Positions 1-4,303 are shown, counted from the stretch's first letter. The stretch: 5,234 nt of DNA from an uncultured Bacteroidota bacterium (GCA_903929655.1 CAIYVS010000455.1:1-5234), one strand, 5' to 3'. Numbers and translations: made by a program. The notes: a model not told the origin generated them from the sequence alone.

Positions 1-753
1 ATCATATATCCCATTGTCTTCTACATGATGAATAACTACGTGTTGCACTCTGTACCAGTTAGGTATTCTTGCGAACATAAAATTCAAAGCGTATTCAGAG
101 TATATTTCCATCGCCCGAAAAATGAAATTATCACTCCCCGTTAGACGTGTGTTTTTAAAAAACTTATTATGGCTATTGGTATGTTCTAACGCGTTAATTG
201 CATTGAACCCCAACGTAAATACGGTTCCATATGCTACTATAGTGTATGCGCTAAATAACTTTGGAAGTAAAATGCCTAGAAAGGCAGGAATAATTAACAC
301 TGACAATGTTATCATTGGTCTAATCCAAACGACATCTAAGGGATTTTTCATTCTACTTGCAAACCATTCATCAAAAGCAGAGGTTGTTACCTGGTCTGTT
401 ATCTCTGATAGTGAATATGGTGGCTCAAGTACCATTTCGCTTAACTTCATGATCAACGGCAATCCAATCATAAGAACAGCTATTTTGATTACGGTGCAAA
501 TGATAGGAGGCATACTTTTACTCATTTCGGAAGCAAAAAGTACTATAAAAACTAAGCTATTGAACCCGAAGAGCATAATTATTCTACCCCTCAGATTTAC
601 CCTATTGAATAAATGAAACCTGCCAATAGAAGCTTCCATTGCCTTAATAGGCCACAAAATGATTTTTGTACTGAACATTACTGCTAAACTTATGGCAACC
701 GAAAAAAAAGTTTCGACTGCTAGGATAGTTTTTTTATCAGTTGTATTGGCCAT
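1..753 (-). CDS. Fatty-acid-desaturase-like membrane protein, C-terminus beyond window
   Basis: The frame is open from an ATG at 753 down to base 1, giving 251 codons with no stop, so only the N-terminal part is present. Hydrophobic stretches lie near residues 11-30, 60-75, 85-103 and 145-185. Two histidine clusters follow: HTNSH at 191-195, and HVVIHH at 238-243 preceded by NWYR and followed by NGIYD. HxxxH plus HxxxHH next to membrane helices, with W before and N/D after the second box, is the layout of membrane di-iron desaturases and hydroxylases. The third box expected nearer the C-terminus is outside the window. The start lies 11 bases after the PLP enzyme gene, so the two are almost certainly co-transcribed. 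The substrate cannot be told from sequence; it could be an acyl chain or a carrier-bound intermediate. The gene is well supported; the family call is moderate. Confidence 0.72.
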   Translation of the reverse strand, partial: MANTTDKKTILAVETFFSVAISLAVMFSTKIILWPIKAMEASIGRFHLFNRVNLRGRIIMLFGFNSLVFIVLFASEMSKSMPPIICTVIKIAVLMIGLPLIMKLSEMVLEPPYSLSEITDQVTTSAFDEWFASRMKNPLDVVWIRPMITLSVLIIPAFLGILLPKLFSAYTIVAYGTVFTLGFNAINALEHTNSHNKFFKNTRLTGSDNFIFRAMEIYSEYALNFMFARIPNWYRVQHVVIHHVEDNGIYD

Positions 754-764
754 ATGTCTTAAAT

Positions 765-1610
765 TTAAACACAGTTTTTTCCGGTAATAACAGCCACTTT
801 AATGCTATTATTTTGACCACTTTTCAATGCTGCGGCCAATGTTATCGCACCACTGCCTTCTGCTACCAAATTGAAGTTCCTATTAATTATTTTGATGGAC
901 TCCAGTATTTCATCTTCGTCAATTGCTAGAATCGAGTCTGTATATTTCGTAAATTCTAAATTGCTTTTCGGAATACGGTCAATTGAAAGGCTGTCTGCTA
1001 AACTCGAAGAAGGGTTAGTCGATAATTTTATTGTATCGATTCGTCTATATAACATTGGTTCTACGCCTACCACCGTGTTATTAGGATTTATTGACTTAAT
1101 CATTCTTGCATTGGCATATAAGAGAGAACCGCTACCAATAGGGAAGAAAACTGTCACGTCTTTTTTAAAGTCTTTACAAATTTCATTCCCTATTTCGCTA
1201 TATCCATTTAACAAGTTATTGTCATCATAGAGGGGAACAAAGGTGTAATTAAATTCGCATGCAATTCTCTTTGCGATGGTGATGCCTTCTTCCAAATTAT
1301 TGCTGGCAATTTGTCGAATCAAAGCGCCACTATGCTCAAGGATAGTACGTTTATGACTATTAATTTTGTCTGTTGTTACAACAACGGCAGGAATTTGTAA
1401 TTTTTGCGCAATTAGAGCTACAGCGATGCCGTGATTTCCTGTTGTAAAAGTTACAAGTCCATTTAGATTATCACAATACGTTAAGAAATTTACGATACCT
1501 CGGGCCTTGAAGGAGTTAGCAAATTGATTGCATTCAAATTTTAGATAAATGTCGGGTCTGCCAATACAGCCCATACTCCTATAGTCCGTCTTTTTGATGA
1601 TATCTTTCAT
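765..1610 (-). CDS. PLP-dependent enzyme, threonine/serine dehydratase-like (fold type II), short form
   Basis: This 281-residue protein carries the landmarks of fold-type II PLP enzymes. K35 in NSFKARG is the expected Schiff-base lysine, TTGNHG (56-61) is the asparagine loop, PIGSGSL (157-163) is the phosphate-binding glycine loop, GYSEIGNEI (136-144) and SLADSL (203-208) match conserved dehydratase segments, and VAEGSGA (249-255) is followed by VITGKN near the end. Threonine dehydratases usually have TPL near the N-terminus, GGGGL in the glycine loop and SGGN at the C-terminus; here they read TDY, GSGSL and TGKN. It is also shorter than the usual 310-330 residues and has no regulatory ACT domain. 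A TGA nine bases upstream in frame fixes the ATG as the first possible start. It probably catalyses amino-acid elimination, deamination or racemization, perhaps on an unusual substrate. It leads the operon with the desaturase-like gene. Confidence 0.85.
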   Translation of the reverse strand: MKDIIKKTDYRSMGCIGRPDIYLKFECNQFANSFKARGIVNFLTYCDNLNGLVTFTTGNHGIAVALIAQKLQIPAVVVTTDKINSHKRTILEHSGALIRQIASNNLEEGITIAKRIACEFNYTFVPLYDDNNLLNGYSEIGNEICKDFKKDVTVFFPIGSGSLLYANARMIKSINPNNTVVGVEPMLYRRIDTIKLSTNPSSSLADSLSIDRIPKSNLEFTKYTDSILAIDEDEILESIKIINRNFNLVAEGSGAITLAAALKSGQNNSIKVAVITGKNCV

Positions 1611-1670
1611 GGCAAATCAAATCGTTACACTTAAAGATACTGAAGTATATCAATTTTTAATAATCATTTT

Positions 1671-1703
1671 TAACTATAGATCAAACCAAATTTGCTATAG
1701 TTA
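1671..1703. repeat. Inverted repeat (hairpin) upstream of the PLP operon
   Basis: TAACTATAG (1671-1679) and CTATAGTTA (1695-1703) are perfect 9-base inverted arms. Inside them CAAA (1682-1685) can pair with TTTG (1691-1694), leaving a 2-base bulge and a 5-base loop. The hairpin is followed on the + strand by CTTTTTT, so it could be a weak rightward terminator. No rightward gene precedes it, and it lies 60 bases upstream of the leftward PLP gene, so a protein-binding site or leader structure is equally possible. Confidence 0.45.
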
Positions 1704-1731
1704 CTTTTTTGCAACCATTCAAACCAAATTT
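1681..1731. repeat. 13-base direct repeat in the PLP operon upstream region
   Basis: TCAAACCAAATTT occurs exactly at 1681-1693 and again at 1719-1731, 38 bases apart start to start. The first copy lies in the loop of the 1671-1703 hairpin. Spaced identical copies upstream of an operon suggest paired binding sites for a regulator; this is inference only. No good Bacteroidetes promoter is visible for the leftward operon; the best -7 candidate, TATCTTTA about 21 bases before the start codon, lacks a properly spaced TTG. Confidence 0.4.
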
Positions 1732-1766
1732 CATTTGTGGAGTTTGATACAACGATCAATATAACA

Positions 1767-1780
1767 TGTCATGCATGACA
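1767..1780. promoter_or_regulatory. Perfect 14-base palindrome, candidate operator
   Basis: TGTCATGCATGACA equals its own reverse complement over all 14 bases. It is adjacent to, and overlaps, the left copy of the inverted repeat that flanks the integrase. It could be a dimeric repressor site or the end of the repeat element. Confidence 0.35.
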
Positions 1781-1801
1781 AGAAAGCGAACACCATTTAA
1801 G
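1775..1801 (+). repeat. Left inverted copy of the repeat end found after the integrase
   Basis: Positions 1775-1801 match the reverse complement of 3533-3559 at 25 of 27 bases, with an uninterrupted core of 18, CAAGAAAGCGAACACCAT (1779-1796). The pair encloses about 1.7 kb holding the tRNA fragment, the terminator and the integrase. The right copy continues into the structured repeat at 3549-3930, whereas the left copy does not, so this looks like a severed end of the same repeat family in the opposite orientation. Both copies begin with ATG and could encode MxRKRTPxK, but nothing shows that either is translated. Confidence 0.7.
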
Positions 1802-1852
1802 CGACAACCGTTTAAATACAATTGAACGATCAAAAGTTGCAGATTAATTTCT

Positions 1853-1960
1853 ATGAAAACCCGCTATTATTTAAACGTTTTTTATTATCTTCGTAAGGAT
1901 AGTTCAACCCATGTAAAAAGGGGTAAAATAGTAAGGAAGTTCTTCAGTTTGATCGAGTAA
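1853..1960 (+). pseudogene. Possible remnant of an integrase N-terminus (35 residues)
   Basis: A short frame begins MKTRYYLNVFYYLRKDSS and ends RKFFSLIE. The segment LNVFYYLRKD resembles the first beta strand of the arm-binding domain of Bacteroidetes integrases; the intact integrase here reads FSILFYLKK at the same place. The rest, including the usual PVYMR strand and the core domains, is absent. The stop codon lies inside the first unit of an 11-base tandem duplication. It could be a decayed integrase start, a real small peptide gene, or chance. The resemblance is brief, so confidence is low. Confidence 0.22.
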
Positions 1961-1973
1961 AAATCGAGTAAAA
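1952..1973. repeat. Perfect tandem duplication of an 11-base unit
   Basis: ATCGAGTAAAA is present twice back to back at 1952-1962 and 1963-1973, starting 62 bases before the tRNA-derived core. Short tandem repeats beside an attachment core are typical of arm-type integrase sites, but replication slippage would also produce this. Confidence 0.5.
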
Positions 1974-2013
1974 ACAAACATCTATTGTTAATCAATACGT
2001 TATACAGGAAACT

Positions 2014-2031
2014 GGAGTCCCGTCCGGTCCG
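2014..2031 (+). other. tRNA-Asp 3' fragment, probable integration (att) core
   Basis: GAGTCCCGTCCGGTCCGC at 2015-2032 reads as the T-loop end, 3' half of the T stem, 3' half of the acceptor stem and a G discriminator base. From memory it differs at one base from the 3' end of E. coli tRNA-Asp. The bases upstream (ATACAGGAAACT) do not continue into a tRNA body, so this is not a functional gene. An isolated tRNA 3' end 250 bases from a tyrosine recombinase gene is the hallmark of an attachment-site duplicate left by an integrative element. No second copy is visible in the window. The exact crossover limits cannot be fixed from one copy. Confidence 0.65.
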
Positions 2032-2054
2032 CTTATTGAGTATCAAAAGAAGCT

Positions 2055-2089
2055 AAAAGCCTTGAAATCGTTGATTTTAGGGCTTTTTT
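2055..2089 (+). terminator. Strong intrinsic terminator downstream of the tRNA fragment
   Basis: AAAAGCC (2055-2061) pairs with GGCTTTT (2081-2087). TTG/TAG pairs by one A-T and two G-U contacts, and AAATC (2065-2069) pairs with GATTT (2073-2077) around the loop GTT. This makes a nearly continuous 15-pair stem. The right arm merges into a run of six T (2084-2089). An alternative outer pairing, GCTAAAAG/CTTTTAGC (2052-2059 with 2090-2097), is also available. It sits where a native tRNA-Asp terminator would lie, and it would also insulate the integrase from transcription entering from the left. Confidence 0.75.
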
Positions 2090-2133
2090 CTTTTAGCCCA
2101 CTATCAAAATCATACATTTTTACACAACCATTT

Positions 2134-2197
2134 AGTGAGTTATCCAGTGAGTACGGTTTAACAAAAGATTTACTCACTGGAAACTGCATAACTCATT
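2134..2197. repeat. Compound inverted repeat built from AGTGAGT motifs
   Basis: AGTGAGT occurs at 2134-2140 and 2146-2152. Its inverse ACTCACT occurs at 2172-2178, and a near copy, ACTCATT, at 2191-2197. CCAGTGAGTA (2144-2153) and TACTCACTGG (2171-2180) are perfect 10-base arms; outside them AGTGAGTTAT pairs with ATAACTCATT at 9 of 10 positions after a 7-base insertion. Two direct plus two inverted copies just before an integrase gene suit arm-type integrase or directionality-factor sites, or an operator array. Confidence 0.55.
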
Positions 2198-2207
2198 GAT
2201 AATAAAC

Positions 2208-2226
2208 ATGTTTAGCTGCTAAACAT
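2208..2226. promoter_or_regulatory. 19-base dyad abutting the integrase promoter, candidate operator
   Basis: ATGTTTAGC (2208-2216), one central base, then GCTAAACAT (2218-2226): both 9-base arms match perfectly. A one-base centre is too tight for a hairpin loop but ideal for a dimeric DNA-binding protein. It ends one base before the -33 TTG of the integrase promoter, so a bound protein would contact or exclude RNA polymerase. Confidence 0.6.
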
Positions 2227-2227
2227 C

Positions 2228-2258
2228 TTGCCTGCGAATAACTACAACAATAGCTTTG
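2228..2258 (+). promoter_or_regulatory. Bacteroidetes-type promoter of the integrase
   Basis: TTG at 2228-2230, 20 bases of spacing, then TAGCTTTG at 2251-2258 match the Bacteroidetes primary sigma factor consensus (TTG near -33, TAnnTTTG near -7). Transcription would start near 2265, leaving a leader of about 15 bases before the integrase ATG. The leader is A-rich (AATAAAA) with no clear Shine-Dalgarno, as usual in this phylum. Confidence 0.7.
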
Positions 2259-2279
2259 TAACCAATAAAACGTAGGTAT

Positions 2280-3518
2280 ATGTTAGAGACAAGTTTTAGT
2301 ATTCTGTTCTATCTAAAAAAGCCAATCGGTTATACAAAAGGCGAAGTGCCAGTGTATATGAGAGTAACGGCAAACTGCCAACCCAAAGAGATTGCCACAA
2401 AGCAGGCATGCGATCCCGAACGTTGGAACAGTCAAGCACAACGGGCAAAGGGCACAAATGAGAAAAGCAAAACCTTAAACGCTTTTCTTGATACATTGGA
2501 AAGGAAAGTGCAAGAAGCGAGGCTGAAATTGTTAGAAGGCAATACGCCGATTACAGCAGAAGGGATAAAGAACATACTTACTGGGAAAGGCGAAAAACCC
2601 CGGATGCTCTTAGAGGTGTTTCAACACCATAATGACCAGTTAGCAGCGTTAGTCAATACGGAGTTTGCTCCCGCAACGGTGCAGAAGTATAAAACTTCAT
2701 TAGAACATACCCGCTCTTTTATTGCATGGAAGTACAAGCAAACTGATGTGGACATAAAGAGCCTCACATTTGATTTTGTAAGTGATTTTGAGTTTTACCT
2801 CAAAAGCGTTAGGAAGTGCAATCATAACAGCGCAATAAAGTGCATCAGCAATATGCGTAAAATTGTAAACTACTGTCTGAAAAGCGGCTGGCTTCCCAAA
2901 GACCCATTTTTCGGTTTCAAAATGTCGAAAAGGGAAGTTGTCAGGGAGTACCTGAGCGAAGAAGAATTACAGGCATTGGCTGAAAAAGAGTTTTCTATAG
3001 AGCGGCTTAGCCAGGTACGCGACATATTTCTGTTTTGCTGCTATACCGGCCTTGCGTTCATAGATGCTTTTCAGCTTACTCCTGCGCGGATCGCCAAAGG
3101 CATAGACGGGAACCAGTGGATTTTTACCTTTCGGCAGAAAACCGATACCCCAACTCGTATACCGCTCTTGCCACAGGCCCAGGAGGTTTTGAACAAATAC
3201 AAAGACCATCCAAAGTGCGTGAATGAAAGCAAAGTTTTGCCTATGGTTAGCAATCAGAAAATGAATGCGTATTTGAAGGAAGTAGCCGATGTATGCGGTA
3301 TAACCAAGATACTTACTTTTCATATTGCCCGGCATACTTTTGCAACAACCATTACACTAAGCAATGGAGTGCCGATTGAGACAGTGAGCAAAATGTTGGG
3401 GCATAAAAGCATTAAAATTACACAACATTATGCCAAAATAATAGACAAGAAAGTGAGTGAGGATATGCTGTTATTGAAGACGCGACTAAACACATTAAAA
3501 CAAAGCCCTGCAATTTAG
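2280..3518 (+). CDS. Tyrosine recombinase/integrase, Bacteroidetes conjugative-transposon type
   Basis: The 412-residue length is normal for the group. Residues 1-90 form an arm-binding domain (FSILFYLKK, then PVYMRVT), about 105-205 a SAM-like core-binding domain, and about 220-400 the catalytic domain. Visible catalytic residues are K287 on the beta hairpin (FRQKTD), H348 and R351 in the H-x-x-R box (FHIARHTFA), H375 in MLGHKS and the nucleophile Y384 in QHYAKI. The canonical first arginine, expected in TGLR, is replaced: the text is CYTGLAFID with A259. R247 lies 12 residues earlier in SQVRDIF. The CTnDOT integrase likewise lacks this arginine and is thought to use an upstream one, so activity is plausible. 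It should integrate and excise the element at the tRNA-derived core. The gene appears intact, has its own promoter, and ends nine bases before the repeat cluster. Confidence 0.95.
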   Translation: MLETSFSILFYLKKPIGYTKGEVPVYMRVTANCQPKEIATKQACDPERWNSQAQRAKGTNEKSKTLNAFLDTLERKVQEARLKLLEGNTPITAEGIKNILTGKGEKPRMLLEVFQHHNDQLAALVNTEFAPATVQKYKTSLEHTRSFIAWKYKQTDVDIKSLTFDFVSDFEFYLKSVRKCNHNSAIKCISNMRKIVNYCLKSGWLPKDPFFGFKMSKREVVREYLSEEELQALAEKEFSIERLSQVRDIFLFCCYTGLAFIDAFQLTPARIAKGIDGNQWIFTFRQKTDTPTRIPLLPQAQEVLNKYKDHPKCVNESKVLPMVSNQKMNAYLKEVADVCGITKILTFHIARHTFATTITLSNGVPIETVSKMLGHKSIKITQHYAKIIDKKVSEDMLLLKTRLNTLKQSPAI

Positions 3519-3548
3519 CTAATTCTTCACGCCTTATATGGTGTTCGC

Positions 3549-3654
3549 TTTCTTGCCATACAGAAATGTCCCTAACTCAAAGACCCTAAAGGTACTTTGA
3601 GTTAGGGCGCTTTGCGGCAAAGCACATTTCAGTATGACTGCAAAAGCTTCACTC
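3549..3654. repeat. Three-way-junction repeat unit, copy A
   Basis: The outer stem pairs CAGAAATGT (3561-3569) with ACATTTCAG (3624-3632) with one mismatch. It encloses a 13-pair hairpin (3570-3582 with 3595-3607, CCCTAACTCAAAG) and a 6-pair hairpin (GCTTTG 3609-3614, loop CGG, CAAAGC 3618-3623). The unit starts TTTCTTGCCAT and ends GCTTCACTC, as in copy B. Copy A is joined at its left to the 27-base segment shared with 1775-1801. Confidence 0.75.
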
Positions 3655-3677
3655 AAAGGCATCGTCCCAGCGCACGA

Positions 3678-3715
3678 TTCATAAAATCGCTCCAAGATGC
3701 TCACGATTTTATGAA
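3678..3715. repeat. Perfect 12-pair hairpin between the repeat units
   Basis: TTCATAAAATCG (3678-3689) and CGATTTTATGAA (3704-3715) are exact reverse complements around a 14-base loop. It lies in a segment (about 3655-3738) present in unit A but absent from unit B, so it may be a module inserted into, or lost from, the repeat. It has no T-run and does not look like a terminator. Confidence 0.6.
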
Positions 3716-3738
3716 CCCTGCTTGCGCCAATACCTGTT

Positions 3739-3770
3739 TCGGTATATCCGTGCCGCCTTTTGCCGCACGG
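3739..3770. repeat. TCGGTATATCC hairpin module, copy A
   Basis: TCGGTATATCC (3739-3749) leads into a hairpin with CCGTGC (3748-3753) pairing GCACGG (3765-3770), plus two more inner pairs after a C-C mismatch. It matches the module at 3898-3930 in its lead-in and overall shape, with the third stem pair G-C here and C-G there. Confidence 0.55.
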
Positions 3771-3791
3771 CAGAATGCGTTGGGTTCAGTT

Positions 3792-3899
3792 TTTCTTGCC
3801 ATGCAGAAATGTCCGTAACACAAAGACCCTGTGAGGGACTTTGTGTTACGACGCTTCGCGGCAAAGCACATTTCTGTCTGTCTGCAAAAAGCTTCACTC
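3792..3899. repeat. Three-way-junction repeat unit, copy B
   Basis: The outer stem CAGAAATGT (3804-3812) pairs perfectly with ACATTTCTG (3868-3876). Inside, CGTAACACAAAG (3814-3825) pairs with CTTTGTGTTACG (3839-3850), extended past an A-A mismatch by CCCT/AGGG. A second, weaker hairpin follows at 3853-3867. Relative to copy A the first stem carries two compensatory pair swaps, 3815-3849 and 3820-3844, so pairing is kept while the sequence changes. Confidence 0.75.
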
Positions 3900-3930
3900 G
3901 GTATATCCCTGCGCCTTAAAAGGCGCAGGG
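3898..3930. repeat. TCGGTATATCC hairpin module, copy B
   Basis: TCGGTATATCC (3898-3908) runs into CCCTGCGCCTT (3907-3917), which is the exact reverse complement of AAGGCGCAGGG (3920-3930), an 11-pair GC-rich stem with a minimal AA loop (or 10 pairs with a loop of four). It closes the repeat mosaic on the right. No T-run follows on either strand. Confidence 0.6.
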
Positions 3931-4116
3931 CAACATCTTCGATTAAATAGAGCCACACAAAGCCAAACAATTTGGGTGGGCTCGTCTTGCAATTTGCAGT
4001 ATTACTTAGAATTTGGGAATGAGATAATCAGCAGACAAAGAGGGGGATATTGACGAAGAGTAGCTGCGGCACTATGGCAATAGATCATAGCCCGACTATA
4101 AAGGGGAAAACAATGC
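3931..4116. other. Intergenic stretch with no recognised gene
   Basis: No convincing coding sequence is seen. One compound hairpin is present: GAGCC (3950-3954) with GGCTC (3979-3983), and inside it CCAAA (3963-3967) with TTTGG (3971-3975). The remainder (3984-4116) has no repeat or palindrome that I can support. It lies between the repeat mosaic and the end of the HTH gene and may be a remnant of a mobile element. Confidence 0.3.
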
Positions 4117-4139
4117 GCCGTTATTTTTCGGCTTTTTTT
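4117..4139 (+). terminator. Rightward intrinsic terminator overlapping the end of the HTH gene
   Basis: GCCG (4117-4120), an 8-base loop, CGGC (4129-4132) and seven T (4133-4139) form a short GC hairpin with a good U-tract on the + strand. It overlaps the last codons of the leftward HTH gene. It would stop transcripts coming from the integrase through the repeats before they run antisense into the small operon. The 4-pair stem is short, so strength is uncertain. Confidence 0.45.
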
Positions 4140-4303
4140 CTTAAAAATTCTTTCAGTACCGTTTCAACGTCTTTGCCAACAAGCTTGGAAAGAGCCACTA
4201 AGTGTACCGGACTTGGCAGGCTCTTTCCTTTGTACCATTTTGAAACAGCTTGTTTAGATACTCCAAGGCGTTTGGCAATCTCGTAGTGTGTCATTACTGG
4301 CAC
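4121..4303 (-). CDS. Small Cro/CI-type helix-turn-helix DNA-binding protein
   Basis: At 60 residues this protein is little more than one HTH domain. IAKRLGVS forms the first helix and turn, and SKQAVSKWYKGKSLP supplies the recognition helix and following loop, as in phage Cro and CI relatives. A basic tail (LKEFLRKKAEK) ends it. It has no sensor or dimerization domain beyond the fold, so it is probably a local repressor. The start shown is GTG, three bases after the stop of the 147-residue gene and six bases after GGGGG; an ATG at 4294 giving 57 residues is nearly as likely and keeps the whole HTH. It is the last gene of a three-gene leftward operon. Candidate targets in the window are the dyads at 1767-1780 and 2208-2226, but nothing shows that it binds them. 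Confidence 0.85.
   Translation of the reverse strand: MPVMTHYEIAKRLGVSKQAVSKWYKGKSLPSPVHLVALSKLVGKDVETVLKEFLRKKAEK

Larger units (their letters stand above)
3527..3930 (-). repeat. Mosaic of palindromic repeats downstream of the integrase
   Basis: About 400 bases without a credible gene, more GC-rich than their surroundings, are built almost entirely of hairpins. They contain two copies of a three-way-junction unit (3549-3654 and 3792-3899), two copies of a TCGGTATATCC-plus-hairpin module (3739-3770 and 3898-3930), and an extra segment of about 84 bases in the first unit holding a 12-pair hairpin. TGAACCC (3712-3718) can also pair with GGGTTCA (3782-3788). Open frames here simply translate the repeats and look nothing like proteins. 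The leftward HTH operon would be transcribed into it. It could be a nonautonomous REP/BIME-like mobile element, a structured RNA, or recombination sites. Confidence 0.75.

Noticed and set aside
122..616. Rightward open frame of 164 residues
   Set aside because: It is antisense to the desaturase-like gene, whose frame shows ordered histidine boxes and is open for all 251 codons; the rightward product shows no family features.
871..1230. Rightward open frame of 119 residues
   Set aside because: It lies antisense within the PLP enzyme gene, which carries all the expected motifs.
1744..1833. AACGATCAA at 1751-1759 and 1825-1833 as a regulatory repeat
   Set aside because: A 9-base match in AT-rich intergenic DNA is weak and has no spacing or symmetry linking it to a gene.
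2014..2032. Functional tRNA-Asp gene
   Set aside because: Only the last 17-18 tRNA positions are present; the upstream bases do not provide the D arm, anticodon arm or 5' acceptor strand.
2967..3335. Leftward open frame of 122 residues
   Set aside because: It is antisense to the integrase catalytic domain, where the coding motifs are unmistakable.
3549..3930. CRISPR array
   Set aside because: Only two long copies about 243 bases apart, with modular internal hairpins and no regular short spacers.
3549..3930. Integron attC sites
   Set aside because: The folded palindromes are suggestive, but no recognisable simple sites with the conserved terminal core triplets and no integron integrase are present; the recombinase here is of the conjugative-transposon type.
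3701..3970. Leftward 89-residue and overlapping rightward frames in the repeat mosaic
   Set aside because: Their sequence is just the palindromic repeats translated; the DNA shows pairing constraint and the proteins show no domain pattern. Similar products may be annotated elsewhere as hypothetical proteins for the same reason.
4050..4286. Rightward open frame of 78 residues
   Set aside because: It runs antisense across the HTH gene, which has a clear Cro/CI-type domain.
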